The position numbers and the translations under genes were made by a program. DNA of 64,000 nucleotides from Formivibrio citricus (lineage in GTDB: Bacteria > Pseudomonadota > Gammaproteobacteria > Burkholderiales > Chitinibacteraceae): the NCBI RefSeq assembly GCF_900115065.1, contig NZ_FOVE01000002.1, positions 124,001-188,000 on the forward strand, in the 5' to 3' direction. The stretch's first letter is position 1, and each line of letters begins with the position of its first letter. This document shows, one piece after another, positions 1 through 11,478 of this stretch. The notes under the pieces were generated by a model. That model worked only from the letters and a program-made list of their open reading frames with translations. It made no database searches and was not told where the DNA came from.

Positions 1-23
1 GCGATCCCGCGTTTCCTGAAGCG

Positions 24-932
24 TCAGGCCGCCGACCAATCCAGACTGCGCCGGCTTTCGAAACGCCTGAATTGGCCGTTGAGCGGATCGACGAACTCGA
101 TAGCCCGCGCCAGCAACAGCAGGGGGCGGCTGAAGTCGCTGCCCTTGTCCGGCAACAGCTCCGGATACCAGATGTCGTTGAGGATCGGGATGCCGAGTGC
201 AGCCAGATGCGCGCGCAACTGGTGCTTCTTGCCGGTGTGCGGCAGCAGGCGGTAATGCGCCTTGTCGCCGCGCCGCTCCAGCAGTTCGATCCGTGTCTCG
301 CTGTTGATCTCGCCCTCCACCTCATGCATCGCAAAACAATCGGGTCGCTCCTCCAGCCGGCTGCGATGCACGTGCGGCAACGCCAGATCGTTCCGGTACG
401 GGGCGATGGCCTCGTATTCCTTGCTGACGACACGGCTCGCAAAAAGCTGCTGGTACGCCCCGCGCTTTGACGGATCGGCGCAGAACACCATCACCCCCGC
501 GGTTTCGCGGTCCAGACGGTGGATCGGGCTCAGGTGCGGCAGGTTCAGCTCGTGCCGCAAGCGCGTGAGCAGCGTCTCGCGCAGATGCCGGCCTGCGGGG
601 ATGCAGGACAGGAAATGCGGCTTGTCGGCCACCACGAGGTATTCGTCTTGATAGAGCACCGGGGAATCGAACGGCACCGGGATTTCCGGCGGCACCTCGC
701 GGTAGTACCAGATACGGCCATGCCCCGGATACGGGCTGTCGAGCGAAAGCGGATTGCCCGCATGATCGTAGATCGCCCCGCGCCGCAGCCGGTCGTGCCA
801 GAGCTCGGGCGCGACGTGCGCGCAATGCCCGACGAGGAACGCCAGCATGCTCGGCCAGCGACCGCCGGGCAGGTTCATGTAACTCGGCGCCACGCCATCG
901 AGCAGCGGCAGGGGGGCAGTGCGTTGGCTCAT
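24..932 (-). CDS. RluA-family 23S rRNA/tRNA pseudouridine synthase
   Basis: A 302-residue protein that should isomerise uridine to pseudouridine in rRNA or tRNA. The catalytic motif HRLDRETAGVMVF lies at residues 138-150, with Asp141 as the expected nucleophile. The segment YLVVADKPHFLS upstream and KKHQLRAHLAALG near the C-terminus are also family hallmarks. I chose the ATG at 932, where the text becomes family-like (MSQRTAPLPLL), over an upstream ATG at 986 that would place a terminator hairpin inside the gene. No N-terminal S4 domain is evident. The exact target nucleotide cannot be read from the sequence. It is downstream of the parvulin gene but separated from it by a terminator. Confidence 0.9.
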   Translation of the reverse strand: MSQRTAPLPLLDGVAPSYMNLPGGRWPSMLAFLVGHCAHVAPELWHDRLRRGAIYDHAGNPLSLDSPYPGHGRIWYYREVPPEIPVPFDSPVLYQDEYLVVADKPHFLSCIPAGRHLRETLLTRLRHELNLPHLSPIHRLDRETAGVMVFCADPSKRGAYQQLFASRVVSKEYEAIAPYRNDLALPHVHRSRLEERPDCFAMHEVEGEINSETRIELLERRGDKAHYRLLPHTGKKHQLRAHLAALGIPILNDIWYPELLPDKGSDFSRPLLLLARAIEFVDPLNGQFRRFESRRSLDWSAA

Positions 933-984
933 ACGAGTGATTCGGTTGACGAGGGGCGCAGTGTACCCGCAGGCGCATCGATAC

Positions 985-1015
985 AAAAAGAGCCGCCCAG
1001 CAACTGAGCGGCTCT
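985..1015 (-). terminator. Rho-independent terminator after the parvulin gene
   Basis: On the minus strand an 8 bp perfect stem (AGAGCCGC / GCGGCTCT, 989-996 with 1008-1015) is followed by a run of five T. It lies 75 bp after the parvulin stop codon and before the pseudouridine synthase start. Confidence 0.75.
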
Positions 1016-1089
1016 CTTCGCCAACAAGTGAAAATCAGGGACGTTCTTAACAAGCCGGCGAGAAGGCGCAGCCTCCAAATGGGCCAGGT

Positions 1090-1368
1090 TTAGCCGCGGC
1101 TGGTGACAATCAGCAAGTGATACCCGAATTGGGTTTTGACCGGGCCTTGTACTTCATTCAGCGGGGCGCTGAAAACCACCTTGTCGAATTCCGGCACCAT
1201 CATGCCGCGGCCGAAACGGCCCAGATCGCCGCCCTGGGCAGCGGAAGGGCACAGGGAGTGCTCTTTGGCGACGGCGGCGAAATCGGCGCCGGCCAGGATT
1301 TGTTCTTTCAGCTTGAGACATTCCTCTTCGCTGTTGACCAGCAGATGGCTTGCGGTGGCTTGTACCAT
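1090..1368 (-). CDS. ppiC: Small parvulin-type peptidyl-prolyl isomerase (PpiC-like)
   Basis: A 92-residue single-domain parvulin that catalyses cis-trans isomerisation of prolyl bonds. The family core is seen as ATASHLLVNSEEEC at the N-terminus, CPSAAQGGDLGRFGRGMMVPEFD in the middle and the terminal beta strand VKTQFGYHLLIVTSR. It has no signal peptide or anchor, so it is predicted to be cytoplasmic, like the E. coli PpiC of similar size. It is transcribed alone and followed by a terminator. Confidence 0.9.
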   Translation of the reverse strand: MVQATASHLLVNSEEECLKLKEQILAGADFAAVAKEHSLCPSAAQGGDLGRFGRGMMVPEFDKVVFSAPLNEVQGPVKTQFGYHLLIVTSRG

Positions 1369-1539
1369 TGGATAACTCCGGGAATAGGCATCGGATCGAT
1401 GCAGGATTAAAAAACCACAGACAGTGGCTCCGCTTCAAGATGGCGACTGTCCCGCGAATTTCAACATGGCGCACCCTCATCGTCACGGCCTTTTCTGTTA
1501 TGGTTCGCTCCATCCATCCAGATCTGCGCCACTCACCCC

Positions 1540-2502
1540 ATGCCATCGAAGAAAATTTTTCCCGCCGAAAAAAGCAGCCTGCACGCGCGCAACCCGCATC
1601 GTGCCCGTTATGACTTCCCGGCTCTGGTCGCGAGCCATCCGCCGCTGGCCCCGTTCGTGGTCGTCAACCCGTACGGCGACGAATCGGTCGACTTTGCCAA
1701 CCCCGCAGCGGTCAAGGCGCTCAACCGCGCACTGCTGGCGCATTTTTACGGCATCCGCGACTGGGACATTCCGGATGGCTACCTGTGCCCGCCGATCCCC
1801 GGCCGCGCCGATTATGTGCATAGCGTTGCCGACCTGCTGGCGATCAGCAAGGGCGGTACGATTCCGCGCGGCGACAAGGTGCGGGTGCTGGATGTCGGCG
1901 TCGGTGCCAATGCCATCTACCCGATCATCGGGCGCGTCGCGTACGGCTGGCAGTTTGTCGGCAGCGAAATCGATGCTGCCGCACTGAAAAACGCTGAAAC
2001 CCTCTTTGCCCGCAACCCGGCTCTGGCCGGCGGATTCAAGGGCCGCCTGCAAAGCCGCACTGAAAACATCTTCGAAGGCGTGATCCGGCCGGATGAGCAT
2101 TTCGACCTGACGATCTGCAACCCTCCGTTTCACAGCTCCGCTGCCGATGCCGCGGGCGGAACCCGGCGCAAGCTGCGCAATCTCGGCAAAGCCGCTCCGG
2201 GCAAGCCGGTCTTGAACTTCGGCGGGCAAAGCAACGAGCTGTGGTGCGAAGGGGGAGAAATCGCCTTTGTACGGCAAATGATCCGCGAAAGCCGCCTGTT
2301 CGCGCAGCAATGCCTGTGGTTCACGACGCTGGTTTCCAAGCAGGACAACCTGCCGCTGATCTACGCCGCGCTGGAGCGCGTCGCCCCGCGTGCCGTGTTC
2401 ACGCTGGACATGGCGCAAGGCCAGAAAATCAGCCGGGTGGTGGCGTGGAGCTTTTATCCGCAGAGTGAGCATGAGGATTGGGCCAAGCAACACTGGCGCT
2501 AA
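1540..2502 (+). CDS. rlmF: 23S rRNA (adenine-1618-N6)-methyltransferase RlmF
   Basis: A 320-residue SAM-dependent methyltransferase expected to modify A1618 of 23S rRNA. The SAM-binding segment [18 protein letters not shown] and the N6-adenine methylase motif NPPF (residues 194-197, followed by HSSA) are visible. The early motif [12 protein letters not shown]-like stretch ([18 protein letters not shown]) and the late [13 protein letters not shown] are typical of RlmF. The gene stands alone; a non-coding repeat begins one base after its stop codon. Confidence 0.93.
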   Translation: MPSKKIFPAEKSSLHARNPHRARYDFPALVASHPPLAPFVVVNPYGDESVDFANPAAVKALNRALLAHFYGIRDWDIPDGYLCPPIPGRADYVHSVADLLAISKGGTIPRGDKVRVLDVGVGANAIYPIIGRVAYGWQFVGSEIDAAALKNAETLFARNPALAGGFKGRLQSRTENIFEGVIRPDEHFDLTICNPPFHSSAADAAGGTRRKLRNLGKAAPGKPVLNFGGQSNELWCEGGEIAFVRQMIRESRLFAQQCLWFTTLVSKQDNLPLIYAALERVAPRAVFTLDMAQGQKISRVVAWSFYPQSEHEDWAKQHWR

Positions 2503-2503
2503 A

Positions 2504-2644
2504 CACCTGCCCATCAGGCGGCTGCGCCTTCGCATCTGGCAGTCGGGCGGTGCTCGGAATCCTCATGTACTCGCATGTACATTCCGGTTCCTGCGCTCCG
2601 TCCTCCTGCCACCTGCTTTGGCTCGCGCGCCCGCTGGACAGGTG
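2504..2644 (+). repeat. Intergenic repeat element, copy A (full length)
   Basis: A 141 bp non-coding element with imperfect inverted ends (CACCTGCCCATCAGGCGG against CACCTGTCCAGCGGGCGC read from the other end). The interior holds a short palindromic core, CATGTACTCGCATGTACAT. Closely similar copies occur at 6540-6674 and 55490-55616, with partial copies at 14396, 46150 and 60481. It begins one base after the rlmF stop. There is no plausible gene in it. Confidence 0.85.
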
Positions 2645-2666
2645 CTGAACCTGAAAATCCCGGTTC

Positions 2667-2756
2667 AAGCACAGAGGCACAGAGAGAAAAACGGCGATTG
2701 CCACTTCCCGGACTCCGGCTTTCCTCCTTCTCTGTGGCTCTGTGACTCTGTGGTAA
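2667..2756 (+). repeat. CACAGAG inverted-repeat element, copy 1
   Basis: About 90 bp bounded by AGCACAGAGGCACAGAGAGA on the left and its approximate inverse (TCTCTGTGGCTCTGTGACTC TGTGGT) on the right, with an unrelated centre. A second copy with an expanded left arm lies between gcvH and gcvP. With copy A of the other repeat it fills most of the 350 bp gap between rlmF and cydD; the last 95 bp before cydD should hold the promoter but I see no clear hexamers. Confidence 0.75.
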
Positions 2757-2852
2757 GTTAATCGGGTTTGAAAAAACACCGCGGCAATATCTGCCTTGCC
2801 AATGCGAACGGTTCGCGTTTTACTGTGATCTGACTCGTCCAGAACAATCCCC

Positions 2853-4610
2853 ATGACCGATCAACCCGCCTCCGTCCAATCTGTGCGCCAATGGCTGCAA
2901 GCCCTGGCCCGGCAGGGGCGGCCGTGGGATACGCTGGCGATGCTGGCAGGCATCCTTCAGGGGATGGCGATCATTGCCCAGTCGGCCCTGCTCGCCAAAC
3001 TGCTGCACGGCTTGATCATGGAGGGCGCTTCGTTGCAGGCGCTCTCCACGTACTGGATCGCGTTGCCGCTGGTGTTCCTGCTGCGCGCGCTGGCGAACTG
3101 GGCGCGCGACGAAGCCGGAAGCCGGGCCTCGGCGAAGATTCGCCGACAGTTGCGCGTTCGCCTGCTTGACGCCACGCATCGCAACGGCCCGGCGTGGCGC
3201 AGCGCCCAGGCTGGCGGCGCGCTGGCTTCGACCTTGCTGGAGCAGATCGACGCGCTGGATGCTTTTTACTCGCGCTACCGGCCGCAGGTGATCCTGTCCG
3301 GCATCATCCCGCTAATGATTCTGGTCGCCGTCTTTCCCCGCAACTGGGCGGCCGGGCTCATCCTGCTGCTGACCGCCCCGCTGATTCCGCTTTTCATGGC
3401 GCTGGTCGGGATGGGCGCGCAAGCGCGGCAACGCCAGCAACTGCAGGCGCTCAATCGCATGAGCGGCTATTTTCTCGATCTGGTGCGCGGCATGCAGAGC
3501 CTGCGGCTGATGAACGCCCACCGGCGCCAGATCCCGAAGATCGCTGACCTCGCCGAGGAATTCCGCATCCGCACCATGAGCGTGTTGCGTCTGGCCTTCC
3601 TGTCTTCGGCGGTGCTCGAATTTTTCACCTCGCTGGCCATCGCGGTTTCTGCGGTCTATCTGGGCTTTTCCTTTCTGGGGCATCTGGATTTCGGCCATTA
3701 CGGCGCCCCGCTCACGCTGGAAACTGCCTTTTTCGTGTTGTTGCTCGCTCCCGAGTTTTACTGGCCGTTGCGCGAGCTGGGTATCCACTACCATGCGAAA
3801 GCCGAAGCGCAGGCCGCGGCCGAGCACCTGATGCCCATCGACGAGCACATCCGCAGCGCGCAGCAACTCGGCGGCACGCGCCCGCCGCCCGCCGGCGCTC
3901 CGGGCATCGCCTTGCGCACGGTTTCGTTCGCGCACGTTGCGGCCGTGCCGGTCTTGCGCGAACTGGATCTGGAAATCGGCCGCGCCGAAGCTGTCGCCAT
4001 CGTCGGCGCGAGCGGCGCTGGCAAGACCACGCTACTGCGCCTGATTCTCGGGCAACTGGCCGCAACCGAAGGAGAAATCCGCATCGACGGCGACCCGCTG
4101 GCCGAACTCGACCTGCAAGCCTGGCGCGAGCGGATCGGCTGGATGAGCCAGCATCCGCGCCTGATGTCCGCGAGTCTTGCCGACAACCTGCGCGTGGCGC
4201 GCCTCGATGCAGACGATGTGCAGTTGATTGCGTCGCTCGAATTTGCCGGCCTCAGCGGCTGGTTTGCCGCGCTGCCGCAAGGTCTGGACACCCGTCTGGG
4301 AGAGGGCGGGCGCCAGCTTTCCGGAGGTCAACTGCGGCGGCTGGCACTGGCGCGGGTCTGGCTGCGCGATGCGCCTTTGTTGCTACTCGACGAGCCCACG
4401 GCCAGTCTCGACCACGAAACCGAAGCCGTCATCATGGCCGGTCTGGCCAAGCTGCGACAGGGGCGCACGGTTGTCATGCTCACCCACCGCAGCGCGCCCT
4501 TGCAGTTGGTCGACCGGGTTGCACTGCTGGAAGGAGGGCGGATCGTGGAATCTGCCGCCGATTACCGTAACGGGCGTATCGGCGCGTTTCTGGCGGGGGT
4601 GAGCGAATGA
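2853..4610 (+). CDS. cydD: Thiol reductant ABC exporter, subunit CydD
   Basis: A 585-residue half-transporter. With CydC it exports glutathione and cysteine to the periplasm, which is needed to assemble cytochrome bd and c-type cytochromes. The N-terminal half has about six hydrophobic segments. The C-terminal ATPase has a Walker A GASGAGKTT near residues 385-395, the signature LSGGQLRRLALAR near 488 and a Walker B LLLLDEPTAS. Its stop overlaps the cydC start by four bases (ATGA), so the two are translationally coupled. No cydAB oxidase genes are nearby. Confidence 0.93.
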   Translation: MTDQPASVQSVRQWLQALARQGRPWDTLAMLAGILQGMAIIAQSALLAKLLHGLIMEGASLQALSTYWIALPLVFLLRALANWARDEAGSRASAKIRRQLRVRLLDATHRNGPAWRSAQAGGALASTLLEQIDALDAFYSRYRPQVILSGIIPLMILVAVFPRNWAAGLILLLTAPLIPLFMALVGMGAQARQRQQLQALNRMSGYFLDLVRGMQSLRLMNAHRRQIPKIADLAEEFRIRTMSVLRLAFLSSAVLEFFTSLAIAVSAVYLGFSFLGHLDFGHYGAPLTLETAFFVLLLAPEFYWPLRELGIHYHAKAEAQAAAEHLMPIDEHIRSAQQLGGTRPPPAGAPGIALRTVSFAHVAAVPVLRELDLEIGRAEAVAIVGASGAGKTTLLRLILGQLAATEGEIRIDGDPLAELDLQAWRERIGWMSQHPRLMSASLADNLRVARLDADDVQLIASLEFAGLSGWFAALPQGLDTRLGEGGRQLSGGQLRRLALARVWLRDAPLLLLDEPTASLDHETEAVIMAGLAKLRQGRTVVMLTHRSAPLQLVDRVALLEGGRIVESAADYRNGRIGAFLAGVSE

Positions 4611-6274
4611 TGCGCGATCTACTCCCATTCCTGCGGCTGATGCTGCAGCAACGCAAATGGCTGATTCTCGGCATGGCGCTGACGCTCGCTTGTCTGATCT
4701 CGGGGCTAGGCTTGCTCGGCACCTCGGGGGCCTTCCTGACCGGCACGGCGATTGCCGGGCTCAGTGTGGCAAGCACACAGGCATTCAACTTCCTGCTGCC
4801 CTCGGCTGGCGTGCGCTTCTTTGCGATTGCCCGCACTGCCACGCGCTGGCTGGAGCGCGTGGTCACCCACGATGCCACGTTCCGTCTGATCGGCGGTTTG
4901 CGGGTCTGGCTTTACCGGCGGCTGGTACGCCTCTCCCCGCGGCAACTGGGCGGCTATCACGGTGCCGACGTGCTCAACCGGCTGACGCGCGACATCGATG
5001 CGCTCGACAACCTCTACCTGCGCCTGTTCCTGCCCATGCTCGCCGCCGCCATCTGCCTGGCCCTGCTCGGCGCGGTGCTGGTGAGCCAGGCGCCGGTCCT
5101 GCTCTGGCCTTGGTTGGGGTTGACCTTGCTCTCGCTGCTGGTCTTGCCCTGGCTTGCCTATCGCATCGGCCGCCCGCTCGCCCCCCGGCTGGTTCAAGCC
5201 CAATCCGACCTGCGCCGCGACCTGCTCGATGCCGTCGACGGGCTGGAGGATTTCTCGCTGCACGCCCCGGCTTGGGCCGCGCAAAGGCAAAAGGTTCTGG
5301 CGGGCGACAGCCAGCGCATTGCCGACCAACTGCGCCTGCAGCGCATGGGCTCGCTGCTGCGTGCGTTGCAACTGTTCGGGGTGGGGCTGACCGTCTGGCT
5401 GGTCATCACGCTCGCGGCTTCGCAGTCACAAGCGATGAGCGGCCCCTGGCTGGCGGCGCTGGTATTGCTGGTACTGGGCTCGCTGGAAATCGTGCAGGGG
5501 TTGCCGCTTGCCTGGCTGGAGTTGCCCGGCACGCTGGCCAGTGCTGCGCGCCTGCAGCAGCTTGCCGAGCAGACGCCCGATCCGGCTTATGTGGAACAAG
5601 GCCCGCAACCGGCTGGTTTCGATCTGGCGCTGCACGAAGTCGGCTTTGCCTACGATCCGCTCGCTCCCGTGCTGGAACGGGTTTCGCTGACCGTTGCGGC
5701 GGGCGAACACGTGGCGCTGCTCGGCCCGAGCGGCGGCGGCAAGACCACGCTGATCCAGCTTCTGAGCCGCCTGCTCGATCCGCAACAGGGCGAAATCCGT
5801 CTCGGGGGCCAACCGCTCACGGCGCTCGACGAGGATACGCTGCGCGCCCATGTCGCCTGCGCAGCCCAGGAGCCCTGGCTCTTCACCGCGCCGCTTGCGG
5901 ACAACCTGCGGCTCGCCCAGCCGGATGCCAGCGATGCGGAACTGTGGGCCATGCTCGATCTGGTCGGCTTGAAAGACACTGTAGCCGCTTGGCCCGACGG
6001 GCTTCAAACCTGGATCGAGGAACGCGGCGCGAGCCTTTCGGGCGGCGAGCGCCGCAGGCTGGGCCTCGCGCGCGCCCTGTTGCGCAATGCCCCCGTCACG
6101 CTGCTCGACGAGCCCACCGAAGGGCTCGATCCTGCCAGCGAGCAGGAGATCATCCGCCGTATCCGCCGACATCAGGCTGGCCGAACCTTGGTCTGGGTGA
6201 CGCACCGATCTGCGGGGCTGGCCGACTTCGACCGGGTTTTTCGGCTGGAAAACGGTTGTTGCCCGGAGCAGTAG
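4607..6274 (+). CDS. cydC: Thiol reductant ABC exporter, subunit CydC
   Basis: A 555-residue partner half-transporter for CydD. It has a membrane region with hydrophobic segments over the first 300 residues, containing the CydC-like text GTSGAFLTGTAIAGLS and RWLERVVTHDATFR. The ATPase has Walker A GPSGGGKTT near residue 376, signature LSGGERRRLGLAR near 477 and Walker B VTLLDEPTEGLD. It overlaps cydD by four bases. The next transcribed element is the glycine riboswitch leader, so cydDC is probably a two-gene operon. I see no clear terminator before that leader. Confidence 0.93.
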   Translation: MMRDLLPFLRLMLQQRKWLILGMALTLACLISGLGLLGTSGAFLTGTAIAGLSVASTQAFNFLLPSAGVRFFAIARTATRWLERVVTHDATFRLIGGLRVWLYRRLVRLSPRQLGGYHGADVLNRLTRDIDALDNLYLRLFLPMLAAAICLALLGAVLVSQAPVLLWPWLGLTLLSLLVLPWLAYRIGRPLAPRLVQAQSDLRRDLLDAVDGLEDFSLHAPAWAAQRQKVLAGDSQRIADQLRLQRMGSLLRALQLFGVGLTVWLVITLAASQSQAMSGPWLAALVLLVLGSLEIVQGLPLAWLELPGTLASAARLQQLAEQTPDPAYVEQGPQPAGFDLALHEVGFAYDPLAPVLERVSLTVAAGEHVALLGPSGGGKTTLIQLLSRLLDPQQGEIRLGGQPLTALDEDTLRAHVACAAQEPWLFTAPLADNLRLAQPDASDAELWAMLDLVGLKDTVAAWPDGLQTWIEERGASLSGGERRRLGLARALLRNAPVTLLDEPTEGLDPASEQEIIRRIRRHQAGRTLVWVTHRSAGLADFDRVFRLENGCCPEQ

Positions 6275-6313
6275 GCACAAACGCAAGCCTGCTGTTATGA
6301 TGAGCACTCACAA

Positions 6314-6526
6314 GGATGTTTTCAGGAGAGCGTGGCACCGGCCACCGCCGAAGGCGTAACTCCCATAATCGCTCAGGCAAAAGAACTGGCAACATCCGGC
6401 CACACCGCAAGGTAAAGGCCATAACCGATCTGGAGAGAGGCGGCTTTCAGAGCCGCCCACCGAAGGGGCACCCAGCCGGCCATGCCGCGCTGAAAACTCT
6501 CAGGTAGAAGGGACAGAGGGACGGTT
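6314..6526 (+). promoter_or_regulatory. Tandem glycine riboswitch
   Basis: Two adjacent glycine aptamers lead to gcvT. The first runs from 6314 to 6397 and is closed by a P1 helix GGATGTT (6314-6320) with AACATCC (6391-6397). It holds the conserved pieces GGAGAGCG and GCTCAGGCAAAAGAAC. The second runs from about 6423 to 6526, closed by AACCG with CGGTT, and holds TGGAGAGAGGC, CCACCGAAGGGGCA, ACTCTCAGGTAGAAGGGACAGAGGG. Glycine riboswitches of this type usually turn glycine cleavage genes on when glycine binds. I cannot see a clear terminator-antiterminator pair, so the mechanism of control is open. Confidence 0.95.
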
Positions 6527-6539
6527 GACTGTTTTTAGC

Positions 6540-6674
6540 CTGTTCATCAGGCGGCTGCGCCTTCGCATCTGGCTGTCGGGCGGTGCTCGGAATCCTCATG
6601 TACCCGCATGTACACTCCGGTTCCTGCGCTCCGTCCTCCAGCCACCTGCTTTGGCTCACTCGCCTGCTGAACAG
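6540..6674 (+). repeat. Intergenic repeat element, copy B (full length), inside the gcvT leader
   Basis: A 135 bp copy of the intergenic element, with ends CTGTTCATCAGGCGG and, inverted, CTGTTCAGCAGGCGA. It sits between the glycine riboswitch and the gcvT start and so is probably part of the gcvT leader RNA. The interior closely matches copy A, differing by scattered substitutions. Confidence 0.85.
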
Positions 6675-6741
6675 TCTCCCTGCCACTTATTGGCAGCTAT
6701 AAAACAGTCATCCGTCTTTTTTTGCGTCCAAGGATCGGAAC

Positions 6742-7866
6742 ATGACTGAAACCCTGCTACATACCGCTCTCGCATCCCTGCATCACGAACTCGGTGCCCG
6801 CATGGTGCCTTTTGCCGGCTACAGCATGCCGGTGCAATATCCTGCCGGCGTGCTCAAGGAGCTCCTGCATACCCGTGAAAAAGCCGGGCTCTTCGATGTC
6901 TCGCACATGGGCCAGTTGCGCCTGTGGGGGCCGGACGCCGCTGCGGCGCTGGAAACGCTGGCTCCGGTCGATCTGGTCGACCTGCCGGTCGGTCAGCAGC
7001 GCTATGCCTTCTTCACCAATACCACCGGCGGCATCCTCGACGACCTGATGATCACCAACGCCGGCGATCATCTGTTCGTCGTCATCAACGCTGCCTGCAA
7101 AACGCAGGACATCGCCCACCTGCGCACCCATATTGGCGAACGCTGCCGCATCGAAGTGCTGGCCGAGCACGCCCTGCTCGCCCTGCAGGGGCCGGCCGCG
7201 GCCACCGTGCTGGCACGGCTCGTCCCGACCGCCGATTTTGCCGGCTGGTCCTTCATGACCGCACGCACGCTGCTGCTTGCCGGCGTGGAATGCTGCGTGA
7301 CCCGTTCCGGCTACACCGGCGAAGACGGTTTCGAGATATCCATCCCCAACAGTCACGCAGAACAACTCGCCCGCGCCTTGCTTGCCGAGCCCGAAGTCGC
7401 GCCGGTCGGCTTGGGCGCGCGCGATTCGCTGCGGCTGGAAGCCGGCCTGTGCCTGTACGGCCACGACATCGACACCGGCACTAGCCCGGTCGAAGCTGGG
7501 TTGCTCTGGGCGATTTCCAAATCCCGCCGCGTCGGCGGAATCCGCGAAGGCGGCTTCCCCGGCGAAGACCGCATCCTGGCCGAAATCGTGCAGGGCACCT
7601 CGCGCAAGCGCACCGGTCTGGTCGGTCTGGAACGCACCCCGGTACGCGAAGGCACCGAGATCACCAACCTCGCCGGCGAAGTCATCGGCAAGGTCACGAG
7701 CGGCGGCTTCGCGCCCAGCCGCAACGGCGTGGTCGCCATGGCCTACCTGCCTGCCGAATACACCGCCGACAGCGCCGAGGTGCTGGCGCTGGTACGCGGC
7801 AAGCCGGTACGCATGCAGGTCTGCAAAATGCCTTTTGTGCCCCAGCGTTACTACCGGGGCGTCTGA
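6742..7866 (+). CDS. gcvT: Glycine cleavage system T protein (aminomethyltransferase)
   Basis: A 374-residue folate-dependent aminomethyltransferase. It releases ammonia from the aminomethyl-lipoyl arm of GcvH and passes the methylene group to tetrahydrofolate. Visible signatures are FDVSHMGQLRLWG near residue 52, RSGYTGEDGFEIS and GLGARDSLRLEAGLCLYGHDID. The ATG at 6742 follows AGGATCGGAAC, a moderate ribosome binding site. First gene of gcvTHP, controlled by the upstream riboswitch. The L protein is not in this window. Confidence 0.96.
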   Translation: MTETLLHTALASLHHELGARMVPFAGYSMPVQYPAGVLKELLHTREKAGLFDVSHMGQLRLWGPDAAAALETLAPVDLVDLPVGQQRYAFFTNTTGGILDDLMITNAGDHLFVVINAACKTQDIAHLRTHIGERCRIEVLAEHALLALQGPAAATVLARLVPTADFAGWSFMTARTLLLAGVECCVTRSGYTGEDGFEISIPNSHAEQLARALLAEPEVAPVGLGARDSLRLEAGLCLYGHDIDTGTSPVEAGLLWAISKSRRVGGIREGGFPGEDRILAEIVQGTSRKRTGLVGLERTPVREGTEITNLAGEVIGKVTSGGFAPSRNGVVAMAYLPAEYTADSAEVLALVRGKPVRMQVCKMPFVPQRYYRGV

Positions 7867-7905
7867 TCGTTCTTCGAACACCACTCAAAAACCAAAGGAA
7901 ACAAC

Positions 7906-8271
7906 ATGAAATACACCCCCGACCACGAATGGCTGCGCGTTGAAACCGACGGCACCGTCACCATCGGCATCACCCACCATGCGCAAGACGCGCTCGGCGA
8001 TCTGGTCTTTGTCGAACTGCCGGAAATCGGCAAGCACTTTGCCAAGGAAGAGCCGGCCTGCGTGATCGAATCGGTCAAGGCCGCCGGCGACGTGAAGATG
8101 CCGGTTGCCGGCACGATCCTCGCGGTCAACGAAGCACTCGTCGATGCGCCGGAAAAGGTCAACGAAGATGCAGAAGGCGAAGGCTGGTTCATCAGGGTGA
8201 AGCCGGATGACATTGCCGACGTCGATGGCTTGATGGATGAGGCAGCCTACAAGGCTCTGCTCAACGAATAG
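7906..8271 (+). CDS. gcvH: Glycine cleavage system H protein
   Basis: A 121-residue lipoyl carrier protein that shuttles the aminomethyl group between GcvP and GcvT. The lipoylation site lies in ACVIESVKAAGDVKMPVAG, with the modified lysine in ESVKA. The usual N-terminal YTPDHEWLRVE is present. It follows gcvT by 39 bases with a good ribosome binding site (AAAGGAAACAAC). A repeat-containing gap of about 180 bp separates it from gcvP. Confidence 0.97.
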   Translation: MKYTPDHEWLRVETDGTVTIGITHHAQDALGDLVFVELPEIGKHFAKEEPACVIESVKAAGDVKMPVAGTILAVNEALVDAPEKVNEDAEGEGWFIRVKPDDIADVDGLMDEAAYKALLNE

Positions 8272-8281
8272 GAAATTCTTG

Positions 8282-8418
8282 AACCACAGAGTCACAGAGA
8301 CACAGAGACACAGAGACACAGAGACACAGAGACACAGAGACACAGAGAAATGCGTGAGCCGGACGGATGGACGGCTTCTTGGCAAGGTGTTCTCCCGGAC
8401 TCTGTGCCTCTGTGGTGA
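8282..8418 (+). repeat. CACAGAG inverted-repeat element, copy 2, with 8 bp tandem array
   Basis: The element is bounded by ACCACAGAG on the left and CTCTGTGGT on the right. Its left arm contains seven perfect head-to-tail copies of the 8-mer CACAGAGA (8293-8348). The right arm (CTCTGTGCCTCTGTGGT) has only two units. It fills most of the gcvH-gcvP gap. Copy 1 at 2667 lacks the expansion. Confidence 0.85.
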
Positions 8419-8447
8419 AGAATTAAACAAACAAAGGGAAAACACGC

Positions 8448-11285
<2,838 letters not shown>

Positions 11286-11296
11286 CGAAAGGGGTA

Positions 11297-11326
11297 TTGA
11301 CAGAGGCAAAGGTTGGCTGGCAGAAT
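11297..11326 (+). promoter_or_regulatory. Sigma70-type promoter of the tRNA-Met gene
   Basis: A perfect -35 hexamer TTGACA (11297-11302) and a -10 CAGAAT (11321-11326) are 18 bp apart. The -10 ends 14 bases before the first tRNA base. Confidence 0.7.
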
Positions 11327-11340
11327 CTCGCCTCTATTTT

Positions 11341-11417
11341 GGCTATGTAGCTCAGCTGGTTAGAGCACAGCACTCATAATGCTGGGGTCAGTGGTTCAAG
11401 TCCACTCATAGCCACCA
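11341..11417 (+). tRNA. tRNA-Met (CAT), elongator
   Basis: A 77 nt cloverleaf with the acceptor stem GGCTATG / CATAGCC, D arm GCTCAGCTGGTTAGAGC, anticodon loop CTCATAA with CAT, and TTCAAGT in the T loop. CCA is encoded. The sequence is close to E. coli elongator tRNA-Met; it lacks the initiator features (C1-A72 mismatch and three GC pairs above the anticodon loop). A tRNA-Ile with modified CAU anticodon was considered and is less likely. Confidence 0.95.
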
Positions 11418-11423
11418 GATAGC

Positions 11424-11452
11424 AAGGCCCAGAGTTCGCTCTGGGCCTTTTC
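11424..11452 (+). terminator. Rho-independent terminator after tRNA-Met
   Basis: An 11 bp stem AAGGCCCAGAG / CTCTGGGCCTT around a TTCG tetraloop, followed by T residues. Confidence 0.9.
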
Positions 11453-11478
11453 TGCTTTGGGACATTCAGGACACGAAC

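Noticed and set aside
8293-8348. CRISPR-like appearance of the CACAGAGA array
   Set aside because: The units are 8 bp, head to tail, without spacers. It is a simple tandem repeat inside an inverted-repeat element.
11341-11417. tRNA-Ile with CAT anticodon
   Set aside because: The body matches elongator tRNA-Met of E. coli much better (acceptor stem GGCTATG, anticodon stem around CTCATAA).
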